Shown: positions 1 through 7,063, counted from the first letter of the stretch. The stretch is DNA of 10,743 bases from an uncultured Elusimicrobia bacterium (GCA_903874575.1 CAIQSZ010000351.1:1-10743), one strand, 5' to 3'. Translations and numbers: made by a program. The notes: generated from the letters alone by a model not told the origin.

Positions 1-215
1 CCATCGGGGGAAAATACCTGTCGGCCGTCCCGCCGGCCAGGACTCCGTACTACCATCCGGATGCGTCGACCTCCGTCCTGGAAAGCGGCGTCGGTAGCCC
101 CACGGACGCCGGCGGCTGGGCCTACCGCGACGTACAGGGCGGCGCGAATTTCGGCATGATTATTGTGAACTGTTCCCATACCGACAGCAGGGGCTCGGCC
201 TGGACGAGCTACTAG
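1..215 (+). CDS. C-terminal end of a type IV pilin-like (pseudopilin) protein, partial
   Basis: The open frame starts at base 3, beyond the window edge, and ends at TAG 213-215, leaving about 70 residues. They include a Pro-rich stretch with YYHPD, then GGWAYRDVQGG, a hydrophobic strand ending in VNC, a short THTD-like turn (CSHTDSRG), and the final residues AWTSY. From memory, this pattern (GGW-Y, G-x-x-x-VNC, TD-x-x-G-x-x-W-x-x-Y at the very end) is that of the globular C-terminus of prepilin-type proteins abundant in Elusimicrobiota. The N-terminal methylation/cleavage helix that would prove it lies outside the window. Expected role: subunit of a type IV pilus or type II secretion-like fibre at the envelope. 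The family call is moderately sure; the specific role is unknown. Confidence 0.6.
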   Translation, partial: IGGKYLSAVPPARTPYYHPDASTSVLESGVGSPTDAGGWAYRDVQGGANFGMIIVNCSHTDSRGSAWTSY

Positions 216-228
216 CTTAGGACGGCCG

Positions 229-256
229 ATCGGCAGGGGGCCGCTGGCCCGCCGAT
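229..256. terminator. GC-rich bulged hairpin between convergent genes
   Basis: Bases 229-234 (ATCGGC) pair with 251-256 (GCCGAT), and 238-242 (GGGCC) with 246-250 (GGCCC). This gives an 11-bp stem with a 3-base bulge and a 3-base loop. It lies 13 bases after the pilin-like stop and about 38 bases beyond the stop of the opposite-strand gene. No T-run follows on either strand, so it is not a classical intrinsic terminator, but it could stop transcription or protect 3' ends. Confidence 0.35.
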
Positions 257-293
257 GAGAACGAGGACGAGCGCGGCGGCAGATGACAGCAAC

Positions 294-1034
294 TTAATTG
301 ACATAAGCTCTCCTGAATTTAAGTTCTGCGCGCTCGCGGGCCAGCGCGTCGGCGAATTTTGATTGAACATCGGCTCCAAACTCCTGGAATTTATCGGATT
401 TCGTCAGCCGTTCGAGAAAGTCCACGCCGGCCTGGAACGCTGCGATTTCCTGTCGATTGCGGTCCTCGATGGAAGGCGGTTCGGCCCGTCTGATGTCCAT
501 TTTCAAGTACGACTGCACATTGCCGTAGATTCCATGCCCCAATGCCGCCACGCAACGCTCGAAAGAATCAATCCGTTCCGCTTTTTGCTCGTCATAAAAC
601 ACCCTGTCCACGATGAGAAAAGTGGTGATTTTTGCCGATGCCCCGCTTCCGCTCCCATAAATTCCCAGACTAGTGACTGCGTCCGTTTGAGGGAGTATGC
701 CGCCGGGCGTTCGGGCGCCATAACTCGATAAAATAGGGTCGTCGGACATCGTTACGGAGAGAGTGAACGTCTTGTCCGCAAGGACCGCGCGGTCTCCCTT
801 CCAGGAGAACAGATTGTCCGAATCCCCGGGAGGATAGCTCCTGACGATATTCATAGCGACGTTTACAATATTGTTCAGTTCACTTCTCAGGCCTTGGTCG
901 GATACGCCCGGTCCCCATTCAAGATTAAGGGGGAGGGCGTGCGCTTCGTCCGAAGAATCAGCCTGGGCCAGACCTAACGCAGGCAACGCCAGCATGCAAA
1001 GTCCCGCGATGATCGCGTTCAATTCGGTTTTCAT
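294..1034 (-). CDS. secreted protein of unknown function
   Basis: The protein has 246 residues from ATG 1034. This start is preferred over an upstream in-frame TTG at 1103 because it places a clean signal peptide at the N-terminus: MKTE, then a hydrophobic core around residues 7-22, and an AQA site with cleavage near residue 25. No strong Shine-Dalgarno is seen: GAGG lies about 12 bases and AGGAG about 21 bases before the ATG. The mature part has a Gly/Ser-rich patch (residues 122-133), a segment 159-177 containing a Cys and GHGIYGNVQ, and a charged, probably helical tail (185-241). I do not recognise the family. The GHGIY segment looks a little like a zincin helix but lacks the Glu, so protease activity should not be assumed. 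Local GC is visibly lower than in the metabolic genes (29 of 60 bases in 541-600). Confidence 0.65.
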   Translation of the reverse strand: MKTELNAIIAGLCMLALPALGLAQADSSDEAHALPLNLEWGPGVSDQGLRSELNNIVNVAMNIVRSYPPGDSDNLFSWKGDRAVLADKTFTLSVTMSDDPILSSYGARTPGGILPQTDAVTSLGIYGSGSGASAKITTFLIVDRVFYDEQKAERIDSFERCVAALGHGIYGNVQSYLKMDIRRAEPPSIEDRNRQEIAAFQAGVDFLERLTKSDKFQEFGADVQSKFADALARERAELKFRRAYVN

Positions 1035-1112
1035 GGGGTCGTGGGGCCTCTGAATCTCCTGCCGTACAGGATGGCTTGAGTTCCGTCGCCGCGTGAGGGC
1101 CAAACGGTCTAT

Positions 1113-1125
1113 TGGAAATATTCCA
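1113..1125. repeat. short inverted repeat (possible operator)
   Basis: The arms TGGAA (1113-1117) and TTCCA (1121-1125) flank ATA. The site lies between the stop of the lipoprotein gene (1154) and the start of the downstream secreted protein gene (1034), both on the minus strand. It could be an operator or part of a weak 3' structure. It may also be chance in the only AT-rich patch of this gap. Nothing else convincing is seen in 1035-1153. Confidence 0.2.
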
Positions 1126-1153
1126 GAGGGCTGGGAATTTGTGCCCTAAAGGC

Positions 1154-2269
1154 CTAATCGGCGGCCGGCAGCGCGACGCGGGCCGACGCGTCGCCGCAGC
1201 GCAGCGTCAGCGCGTCGCCGGGCCGCAGCGTCTTGTCGCGCACGAGCGCGCCCAGGTCCACCCAAAACACGCCGCCGTCCACGGCGCCCGCCGTCGGCGC
1301 GGCGGACGGCGCGGGCTCGGCCCGGGCGACGTTGTCGAAGTCGGGCGCGGGCGCCAGCAAAGCCAAGGTCGTCTTGCGCGGCTTGCCGCCGGCGTCCTTG
1401 CCGGCGATTTCCAGCCGCCAGGCCGCGCCCGCGGCGTTCTTCGCCGCCGGTAGCCTGTAGCTGACGAGCAGCGCCGCGGCCGATTCCTTCGGCGCCGGGA
1501 CGCGCGGGTCCGTTCCGGGCTTGACCAGCGCGGCCTCGATGGCGTAAACGCCCGGCGCCCGCTCCCTTTCGGGGAAGAGCGCCTCGTCCATTTCATGAAA
1601 GTACAGGTAGGGCTGCATGTGTTTCTCCTGCGCGCCCGCGAGGGCGCCGCCCGCCGTCGCCTGCGTCAAGGTCGGGCGGGCATCGACGAAGAACCGCTTC
1701 CCGAACGACTCGAATACGTCCTCTTCGCTCGCCGTGATGAAATTCACCCAGGCGAAAGGCAGCAGACCAAGCCACCCGACGGTCGTGCGCCTCGCTTCGT
1801 ATTCGAATGTTTTCACGATATTCCCGTCCTTGAAGATTTCGAAAACAACCCGATTCCCGTCGCGCGTGGACCACATCGGGGAAATCATCAGGGTCGAATA
1901 AGAAATATACCCGAACACGGCGGAGGCGATGCTCGGGTCGAAGGTTTCGACTTTCGCTCGAATATACAGCCCCTTCGCGGGTATGTCGTCGCGGTATTCG
2001 GCCGCCTTGAAGGGGGAGCGCAGGCGAAGGAAATTGCGCAGCGCCGCAGCCCCTCCGAACAGCGAAGAACCCTGGACGCGGAAGTACATCTGCTCGTAGG
2101 TCTTGTCGGGATAAGGCGCCGACGATTGCTCTTTAGGATATTGGCGATATCCCATCACGCACCCGTTAAGCGCCAGGCACACGGCCGCGAGCAAGCCGAT
2201 CGTTCTCGGATTAGACGCTGCCGCCGCCGTCGCCCGGCGCGAGTGCTTCCATCCTTTTTTTCCGCTCAT
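1154..2269 (-). CDS. predicted lipoprotein of unknown function
   Basis: The protein has 371 residues from ATG 2269. A basic N-terminal region (KKGWKHSRR) is followed by a hydrophobic stretch (residues 24-34) ending in LNGC, with Cys37 as the likely lipidated residue. Export and lipidation are therefore predicted, probably to the outer membrane of a diderm. Residues 45-75 are polar. Residues 90-180 alternate hydrophobic and charged residues and contain a tryptophan-bearing segment (VGWLGLLPFAW, roughly 165-175) that could contact membrane. The C-terminal third is Ala/Pro-rich, with strand-like pieces such as GGVFWVDLGALV. The family is not recognised. The n-region contains SRR, but the rest of a twin-arginine motif is missing. 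An in-frame TTG 39 bases upstream (2308) is an alternative start; it lies upstream of the TATAAT box and would bury the signal peptide deeper. Confidence 0.65.
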   Translation of the reverse strand: MSGKKGWKHSRRATAAAASNPRTIGLLAAVCLALNGCVMGYRQYPKEQSSAPYPDKTYEQMYFRVQGSSLFGGAAALRNFLRLRSPFKAAEYRDDIPAKGLYIRAKVETFDPSIASAVFGYISYSTLMISPMWSTRDGNRVVFEIFKDGNIVKTFEYEARRTTVGWLGLLPFAWVNFITASEEDVFESFGKRFFVDARPTLTQATAGGALAGAQEKHMQPYLYFHEMDEALFPERERAPGVYAIEAALVKPGTDPRVPAPKESAAALLVSYRLPAAKNAAGAAWRLEIAGKDAGGKPRKTTLALLAPAPDFDNVARAEPAPSAAPTAGAVDGGVFWVDLGALVRDKTLRPGDALTLRCGDASARVALPAAD

Positions 2270-2275
2270 CACCAG

Positions 2276-2281
2276 ATTATA
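2276..2281 (-). promoter_or_regulatory. -10 box (TATAAT) immediately upstream of the lipoprotein ATG
   Basis: Read on the minus strand, a perfect TATAAT is followed by CTGGTG and then the ATG at 2269. If it is a sigma-70-type -10 element, transcription would begin at or within a base or two of the ATG, giving a leaderless mRNA. This agrees with the lack of a Shine-Dalgarno sequence. The -35 is poor: TCATTA at 17-bp spacing, or TTGCTC at 21 bp. The perfect hexamer in GC-rich DNA is suggestive but not proof. Confidence 0.4.
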
Positions 2282-2381
2282 GATAACGCGCCGTCGTTTA
2301 ATGAGCAAGAGCGGCGCCCATTATCCGGCTTGCCCCCCGGCGCGGCCCAGGCGACCCGTTCGGCCTCGCCTCGCTCCGCAT

Positions 2382-2402
2382 AATTGCGAACCTCTCGCGA
2401 TT
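2382..2402. promoter_or_regulatory. hairpin in the divergent intergenic region
   Basis: Bases 2382-2389 pair with 2395-2402 (one T-G wobble) around the loop ACCTC, forming an 8-bp stem. It lies in the 273-base gap (2270-2542) between the divergent lipoprotein and PPK2 genes. The same gap holds a second, weaker inverted repeat, TAATC-N6-GATTA, at 2477-2492. A possible promoter-like pair for PPK2 is TTGTTA 2401-2406 and TAATTC 2424-2429 (17-bp spacing), but its -10 match is weak. No small gene was convincing in this gap. Function as operator or attenuator is inference. Confidence 0.25.
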
Positions 2403-2542
2403 GTTACGGACAAAGCGTAAAGTTAATTCAAGCGCCGCGTGACAAGACACGGGGTCTAACCGCGGCTCTGACGCAATAATCTAACTTGATTACGACAAAT
2501 CCTCCATAGCGGCTTGACGCTTTGGGTGATATCGTGTCGTGA

Positions 2543-3412
2543 GTGAAAATAGAGCCGAATGAATTCCGCGTGCGGGCCGGGGCCAGGGTCGCGCTCAGCC
2601 GGTGGCCGACGGACGTCGCGCCTTTCTACGACTCGAGGAAGCAGTACCGCAAGCTCCTCAAGAAGCACGTCTCCGAGTTGAGCGATCTCCAATGCCTCCA
2701 CTTCGCGTCCGACCGTTATGCGCTGCTCCTCATTTTCCAAGGGATCGACGCCGCCGGCAAGGACGGCGCGATCCGGCACGTGATGTCGGGCGTCAATCCC
2801 GAGGGCTGCGAGGTTTTCAGCTTTAAACAGCCCACGGACGAAGAGCTGGAGCACGACTTTCTCTGGCGCACCACGCGCCGGCTTCCCGAGCGCGGCCGCA
2901 TCGGCATATTCAATCGCTCGTATTACGAGGAAGTGCTCGTCGTGCGGGTTCACCCCGAACTCCTCCTCCGGCAGCATCTCGTCAACGAATTCGTCGACGA
3001 AGAGACCGTCTGGGCGGAACGCTATCATTCGATCGTCGAACTGGAAGAGCATCTGCACCTCAACGGCACCCGCATCCTCAAGTTTTTTCTGCACTTATCC
3101 AAGGCGGAGCAGCGCAGGCGTTTTCTCGCCCGAATCGACGCGCCGGACAAGAATTGGAAATTCAGCCCCGCCGATATCCACGAGCGAAAACACTGGAAGA
3201 GCTATACGAAGGCGTTCGAGGCCTGCCTGCGGGAGACGAGCACCCGTCACGCGCCGTGGTATATCGTCCCCGCCGACGACAAGAAGAACGCCCGGCTGAT
3301 CGTGTCTCGAATCGTCATCGAGGCGCTCAAAGGGCTGAAAATGAATTATCCGAAGTCGACTCCGAAGCGACGGCGGGAATTGCAGGCGTTCCGCAAGGAA
3401 CTGCGGGGTTAA
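2543..3412 (+). CDS. ppk2: polyphosphate:nucleotide phosphotransferase, PPK2 family
   Basis: This 289-residue cytoplasmic enzyme transfers phosphate between inorganic polyphosphate and nucleotides (ADP, and in some members AMP). The Walker A loop GIDAAGKDG is at residues 67-75. The Walker B-like motif IFNRSYYEE is at 122-130, followed by VLVVRVHP. The lid region carries FFLHLSKAEQ (181-190), RID and NWKFS (197-208), then HAPWYIVPADDKKNAR (236-251). Length and motif order fit the short, single-domain PPK2 proteins; FNRSYYE followed by VLVVRVHP resembles the class III-like branch. The start is GTG 2543: ATGs nearby are out of frame, and GGTGAT (2525-2530), complementary to the 16S 3' end, lies 12 bases before it. 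The downstream aldolase gene begins three bases after the stop, so the two are one operon. Class assignment beyond PPK2 is tentative. Confidence 0.93.
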   Translation: MKIEPNEFRVRAGARVALSRWPTDVAPFYDSRKQYRKLLKKHVSELSDLQCLHFASDRYALLLIFQGIDAAGKDGAIRHVMSGVNPEGCEVFSFKQPTDEELEHDFLWRTTRRLPERGRIGIFNRSYYEEVLVVRVHPELLLRQHLVNEFVDEETVWAERYHSIVELEEHLHLNGTRILKFFLHLSKAEQRRRFLARIDAPDKNWKFSPADIHERKHWKSYTKAFEACLRETSTRHAPWYIVPADDKKNARLIVSRIVIEALKGLKMNYPKSTPKRRRELQAFRKELRG

Positions 3413-3415
3413 GGC

Positions 3416-4438
3416 ATGAATGCGCAAGCGCTGATCGACGTCGCCCGGACGCTGGTGTCCGACGACAGGGGCCTGCTCGCGATGGACGAAAGCAATCCCA
3501 CCTGCAACAAGCGCTTCGCCGAAGCGATGATCGCCCAAACCCAGGAGTCGCGTCGGGCTTATAGCGAACTGCTCGTGACCGCCCCCGGCTTGGGAAAATA
3601 CATCAGCGGCGCGATCCTGTACGATGAGACCATTCGTCAGCGGACGCAAGACGGCGTGCTCTTCACCGACGTGCTCGCCGCGGAAGGAATCGTCGTCGGC
3701 ATCAAGGTGGACGTCGGCGCCAAGAGCATGGCCGGCCACCCCGGAGAGCGGATCACCGAGGGTTTGGACGGCCTCGGCGAACGTCTGGCGCAATATCATC
3801 GGCAGGGCGCCCGCTTCGCCAAATGGCGCGCGGTGCTCGCCTTGGGCGCGGGCCGGCCCAGTCGCGGCTGCATGGAGGCCAACGCGCAGGCGCTGGCGCG
3901 TTACGCCGCGCTCTGCCAAGAGGCCGGCTTGGTTCCCGTCGTGGAGCCGGAACTGCTCATGGACGGAGACCACGCGCTGGATCTCTGCGGCGCGGCGACC
4001 GAAGATATCCTTTGGACGGTGTTCGATCAGTTCCGCATCCAGGGAGTGGCTCTTGAAGGCCTGATACTGAAGACCAATATGGTGCTGCCCGGGCTGGCGT
4101 GTCCTCGGCAGCCCACGCCGGACGAGGCGGCGGACGCCACGGCGGCGTGCCTGCGGCGCGTCGTTCCCGCCGCCGTCGCGGGCATCGCCTTCTTATCGGG
4201 CGGTCAATCCGGAGAGCTGGCCTCGGCGCGTTTGAACGCGTTGAACGCGCGCTCGCGCTCGCGCCTGCCTTGGCCGCTCACGTTTTCGTTCGCCCGGGCG
4301 CTCCAGACGCCGGCTTTGAAAATCTGGGGCGGCGCCAGGGCCAACGTCCCGGCCGCGCAACAGGCGCTGCTTCACCGCGCGCGCTGCAATCGCGCGGCGC
4401 GCCGCGGCGAATACGACGCGGCGATGGACCGCGGCTGA
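3416..4438 (+). CDS. class I fructose-1,6-bisphosphate aldolase
   Basis: The 340-residue cytoplasmic enzyme interconverts fructose 1,6-bisphosphate with glyceraldehyde 3-phosphate and dihydroxyacetone phosphate via a Schiff base. The animal/plant-type class I landmarks are present and evenly spaced: DESNPT (24-29), GAILYDETIR (65-74), GIKVDVGAKS (95-104), FAKWR (134-138), VVEPELL (175-181), LILKTNMVLPG (216-226) and LSGGQSGE (260-267). Lys219 is the expected Schiff-base lysine, with Lys97, Lys136, Arg138 and Glu177 at the spacing of rabbit residues 107, 146, 148 and 187 relative to Lys229. Thr220 replaces the Pro that usually follows the lysine. The protein stops short of the Tyr-ended tail of animal enzymes. 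ATG 3416 has AAGG just upstream and is separated by three bases from the PPK2 stop, suggesting translational coupling. Confidence 0.94.
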   Translation: MNAQALIDVARTLVSDDRGLLAMDESNPTCNKRFAEAMIAQTQESRRAYSELLVTAPGLGKYISGAILYDETIRQRTQDGVLFTDVLAAEGIVVGIKVDVGAKSMAGHPGERITEGLDGLGERLAQYHRQGARFAKWRAVLALGAGRPSRGCMEANAQALARYAALCQEAGLVPVVEPELLMDGDHALDLCGAATEDILWTVFDQFRIQGVALEGLILKTNMVLPGLACPRQPTPDEAADATAACLRRVVPAAVAGIAFLSGGQSGELASARLNALNARSRSRLPWPLTFSFARALQTPALKIWGGARANVPAAQQALLHRARCNRAARRGEYDAAMDRG

Positions 4439-4464
4439 AGCCCGTCGTCGGGGCGGGCGACTTC
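4437..4464. terminator. GC-rich hairpin between convergent aldolase and ATPase genes
   Basis: Bases 4437-4440 (GAAG) pair with 4461-4464 (CTTC), and 4441-4446 pair with 4452-4457 (one T-G wobble). A 3-base bulge lies at 4458-4460 and the loop is 4447-4451. The stem overlaps the aldolase stop codon (4436-4438) and lies about 20 bases beyond the opposite-strand ATPase stop. No T-run follows on either strand. It is a plausible shared 3'-end structure, not a textbook intrinsic terminator. Confidence 0.35.
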
Positions 4465-4484
4465 GGCGCCGGCCGCTTTCCCGT

Positions 4485-6839
4485 CTAAACGATTTGCAAG
4501 CGCCGGAATACGGGGACCTTCACTTGATCAAGCAGCAGGCCGAAGGCCGCCGCCGCGGCCAGAACGGCAAGGACCACGGAGACCGGCAGGCGCGTCATCA
4601 GGATTCCGCGCGTGGACAGCGTCCCGATGATGAGCAAATCGGCGAGCGACGCGGCGACGAGCCACGGACTCGGACGCGAGCTCCAGAGGCGCCGGCGCTC
4701 GCGCACGACGTACAGGATCGCCTGACCGCTGTAGATCAGCGTCACGAGGGAGAGCGTCCTCAGGGCCTCGATGCCCAGGCCTAGGCGGTATTTCCCTAGC
4801 GCCAGGACTCCCGTGCAAAAGAGAAAAGTGCAGAAGCCGAGAACGCCTCCCGCCGCCGTTATGCCTCCCACTCGCCAGACGTTGGGCGTCGGCGACACGC
4901 GCACGTTGTCCGAGGCGGAGAGCATGGCCAGGAAGTCGCCGGTGATCATGCCGATGACCATCAGCGAGGGCGTGAGGACAGCATGTCCGGTGAGAAACAG
5001 ACCGGCCAGCAAAAATAGAGCTCCTACGAATTTATGAGTCACGGACCTCAGAATGTAGGTCAGGATGCGCTGGAAGATGGCCCGGCCTTCGTTCACCGAA
5101 GCGACGATGCCGCTCAGGCCCGCTTCGGTGAGCACGATTCCGGCGGCGGCCTTCGCGACGTCCGTCGCCGTCGAGACCGCTATGCCCATTTGCGCCTGGC
5201 GCAGCGCGGGCGCGTCGTTGGCCCCGTCGCCGCACATCCCCACCGTGTGGCCGCTTTTCTGGAAAGCTTGGACCAGGCGGTATTTGTCCTCCGGAAGAAC
5301 GCCCGCAAAGACCCCGAAGCTCTCGGGATCTAAGGAGGTGGGAAGCGTCTTGGAGGGGCAAACCGCTCCATCCAGGCCCACGGCGCGGGCGACGCTGGCG
5401 GCGGTGGCCGGCGCGTCGCCCGTGACCATGACGGTGCGTACGCCGAGCGCGCGCAGTTGCGCGATCAGCTCCTTGGAGTCGACCCGGGGAGGATCGCTCA
5501 GCGCGATGAAGCCCGCCGGACGCATCGCTTCCGCGGGGCCGACCGCGACCGCGAGAACTCTGAAGCCTCGACCTTCAAGTTCGAAGGCGACGGCCGGATC
5601 GTTGGCCGCGGGCCGGGCAAGATCCGCGACGACGCTGAAGGCGCCTTTGACGATTCGCAGGACGGCGCCGTCGGCGCCCGCGGCCGCCGCCTCGGACATT
5701 TTGGTCGCCGGGTCGAATGGGAGGAAACGAGTCAGCGTCGGAAGGCCCGTGGCGCTCTTGCCCGCCGCGGCGGCGCGGACGGCCATGTCGACCGGATCCT
5801 GCCCGCCGTCCGAGCTCGCCAGGGCCGCAAGGCCGAGAACATGGGCTTCATCGAAGCCGTCGGCGGCCCGTACGACGGTCACCGTCAGTTCGTTCCGCGT
5901 CAAGGTGCCCGTCTTGTCGGCGCATAAAACGTCCATCGTCGCCGCCTCGTCCACGGCGGAAAGACGAGTCGGCAGCACGCCCCGCTTCGCCAAATTCTTC
6001 GCGCCGACGGCCGCCGCCAAAGTGAACGTCGCCGGAAGCGCGACCGGTATGGACGTAAGGACGGCCGTGAGGATCAAGGGCAGCGTCTCCCGAAGCGGCA
6101 TCGCATGAGCGCAGGCATAGGCCGCCAGCGACGCGATGACGGCGCTGTTGAACAGGGCGAGGTTGCGCACGATTCGGAATACGACCTTTTGCTGGGTGCT
6201 GACGACGTGGGCCGCGCGGATCAGCTCGGCGCTGCGTCCGAACTTCGTGCGTGTTCCCGTGGCGGTCACTTCGGCCGTCGCCTCGCCTCGCCGCACCAAC
6301 GCGCCCGCGTAGGCCTTGAAGTCCGGCCCCGCTTCGATGGGCGCGGATTCTCCGGTGAGCATGGACTGGTCGAGCAGGACCGACCCTTCGAGCAGGCGCA
6401 CGTCGGCGGCGACGACTTTCCCTAAGGACAGCTTCACGATATCCCCGGCGACGAGATCGGCCGAAGGAAGGGTTTTCCAGGCGCCGTCTCGGCGGACCGC
6501 CGCGGTGAGCGCCAGCCGTGACTTGAGGGCGGTCAGCGTGGCTTGAGCGCGGCTCTCCTGCAAATAGCTCAGAGTCGCGTTGAAGATCAGCAGGACCGAG
6601 ATGACCGACGCCTCCATGTAGTCGTGAAGGACGAGTTCGATCAAGACGACGGCTTCCAGCATCCACGGCACGGGCGCCCAGAATTTGCCCAAAGCGCCGC
6701 GGAGGGAATGCGCCGCAACGTCGGGCATGGAATTCGGCCCGGATTCGATCAGACGGCCATGGGCGTCGTCGCTGGAAAGCCCCGATGACGGGTTCGAAGA
6801 CGTCCCTGCCGGATGAATGGAAGTCGCGGGTATTTCCAT
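4485..6839 (-). CDS. P3A-type cation-transporting ATPase (plasma-membrane H+-ATPase-like)
   Basis: This 784-residue P-type ATPase is expected in the inner membrane, using ATP to export protons. The N-terminal cation-ATPase region (GLSSDDAHGRLIESGPN, 20-36; FWAPVPWMLE, 53-62) leads into helices M1-M2. Further landmarks are the actuator loop LTGES (161-165), M4 with SIPVALPATF (263-272), the phosphorylation motif CADKTGTLT (306-314, Asp308), KGA (398-400), VTGD (472-475) and GDGANDAP (537-544), then six C-terminal helices (about 602-770). Asp635 in ITGDFLAML lies nine residues before the Asp of SASDNV. The same spacing separates the proton-binding Asp (Asp684) from KDR in plant AHA2, supporting H+ as substrate. 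There is no long autoinhibitory C-terminal domain. ATG 6839 gives a full N-terminus but has no clear Shine-Dalgarno; a TATACT at 6865-6860 may be its -10, with no good -35. Confidence 0.92.
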   Translation of the reverse strand: MEIPATSIHPAGTSSNPSSGLSSDDAHGRLIESGPNSMPDVAAHSLRGALGKFWAPVPWMLEAVVLIELVLHDYMEASVISVLLIFNATLSYLQESRAQATLTALKSRLALTAAVRRDGAWKTLPSADLVAGDIVKLSLGKVVAADVRLLEGSVLLDQSMLTGESAPIEAGPDFKAYAGALVRRGEATAEVTATGTRTKFGRSAELIRAAHVVSTQQKVVFRIVRNLALFNSAVIASLAAYACAHAMPLRETLPLILTAVLTSIPVALPATFTLAAAVGAKNLAKRGVLPTRLSAVDEAATMDVLCADKTGTLTRNELTVTVVRAADGFDEAHVLGLAALASSDGGQDPVDMAVRAAAAGKSATGLPTLTRFLPFDPATKMSEAAAAGADGAVLRIVKGAFSVVADLARPAANDPAVAFELEGRGFRVLAVAVGPAEAMRPAGFIALSDPPRVDSKELIAQLRALGVRTVMVTGDAPATAASVARAVGLDGAVCPSKTLPTSLDPESFGVFAGVLPEDKYRLVQAFQKSGHTVGMCGDGANDAPALRQAQMGIAVSTATDVAKAAAGIVLTEAGLSGIVASVNEGRAIFQRILTYILRSVTHKFVGALFLLAGLFLTGHAVLTPSLMVIGMITGDFLAMLSASDNVRVSPTPNVWRVGGITAAGGVLGFCTFLFCTGVLALGKYRLGLGIEALRTLSLVTLIYSGQAILYVVRERRRLWSSRPSPWLVAASLADLLIIGTLSTRGILMTRLPVSVVLAVLAAAAAFGLLLDQVKVPVFRRLQIV

Positions 6840-6855
6840 GGCGCGCCGAGGCCCG

Positions 6856-6883
6856 CTTGAGTATACGCGCGGCCGCGCTCAAG
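6856..6883. promoter_or_regulatory. overlapping palindromes in the ATPase upstream region
   Basis: CTTGAG (6856-6861) and CTCAAG (6878-6883) are inverted copies. They enclose most of a perfect 12-bp palindrome GCGCGGCCGCGC (6867-6878). The possible minus-strand -10 TATACT (6865-6860) sits at the left arm. The region lies between the divergent ATPase (-) and the secreted-protein cluster (+), so a shared operator is conceivable. GC-rich palindromes occur by chance here, so confidence is low. The rest of 6840-6955 shows TTGTGG (6927-6932) and TATCGT (6950-6955) at 17-bp spacing, abutting the ATG at 6956. Confidence 0.2.
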
Positions 6884-6940
6884 AGATATGCGAAGTCATA
6901 CGGATGCCCGTGCGTAGAGGTCCGCATTGTGGCCGCCGGT

Positions 6941-7063
6941 GCGCCTGAGTATCGTATGAACATGGAGAAAATTTTCTGCGTCTGCGCGATCTTGTTGGTT
7001 TTGGGAGCGGCGCACTGCGGTCTGCCTCAAGTGGGCGCTCTCCGGGACGCCGCGCCGCTCAGC
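6941..7063 (+). repeat. tandem repeat copy 1 (diverged copy of 7074-7202)
   Basis: Bases 6941-7013 align without gaps to 7074-7146 with about 11 differences. After a 5-base gap, 7019-7031 aligns with 7157-7169. After one more base, 7032-7063 aligns with 7171-7202 with about 8 differences in 32. The copy spans the bases before the ATG, the signal peptide and the first strands of the next gene, then stops at CTCAGC. These counts were made by eye. Confidence 0.8.

Noticed and set aside
528..560. Possible zinc-protease helix (GHGIYGN) in the secreted protein
   Set aside because: It lacks the Glu and second His of HExxH, so no metalloprotease claim is justified.
1035..1103. TTG-initiated N-terminal extension of the secreted protein gene at 294-1034
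   Set aside because: It would add 23 basic residues ahead of a complete signal peptide; the ATG at 1034 is a better start.
2229..2248. Possible twin-arginine signal in the lipoprotein N-terminus
   Set aside because: Only S-R-R is present, followed by A-T without the Phe/Leu-Lys part; a standard lipoprotein signal explains the sequence.
1595..2383. Plus-strand open frame opposite the lipoprotein gene
   Set aside because: It is Arg-rich, has no signal or domain, and lies opposite a frame with a lipobox.
2456..3094. Minus-strand open frame opposite PPK2
   Set aside because: It is antisense to the PPK2 Walker motifs; nothing supports a separate product.
4248..4270. Repeated GCGCTC-type units in the aldolase gene
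   Set aside because: They are simple GC-rich codon runs (Ala/Arg/Ser) inside a conserved enzyme, with no sign of a functional repeat.
5065..6108. Plus-strand open frame (347 codons) opposite the ATPase
   Set aside because: It is antisense to DKTGT, TGD and GDGANDAP motifs, and is Ala/Ser/Arg-rich with no start signal.
5848..6963. Minus-strand frame overlapping the 5' half of the ATPase in another phase
   Set aside because: The ATPase frame covers the same DNA with conserved motifs; this frame is Arg/Gly-rich noise.
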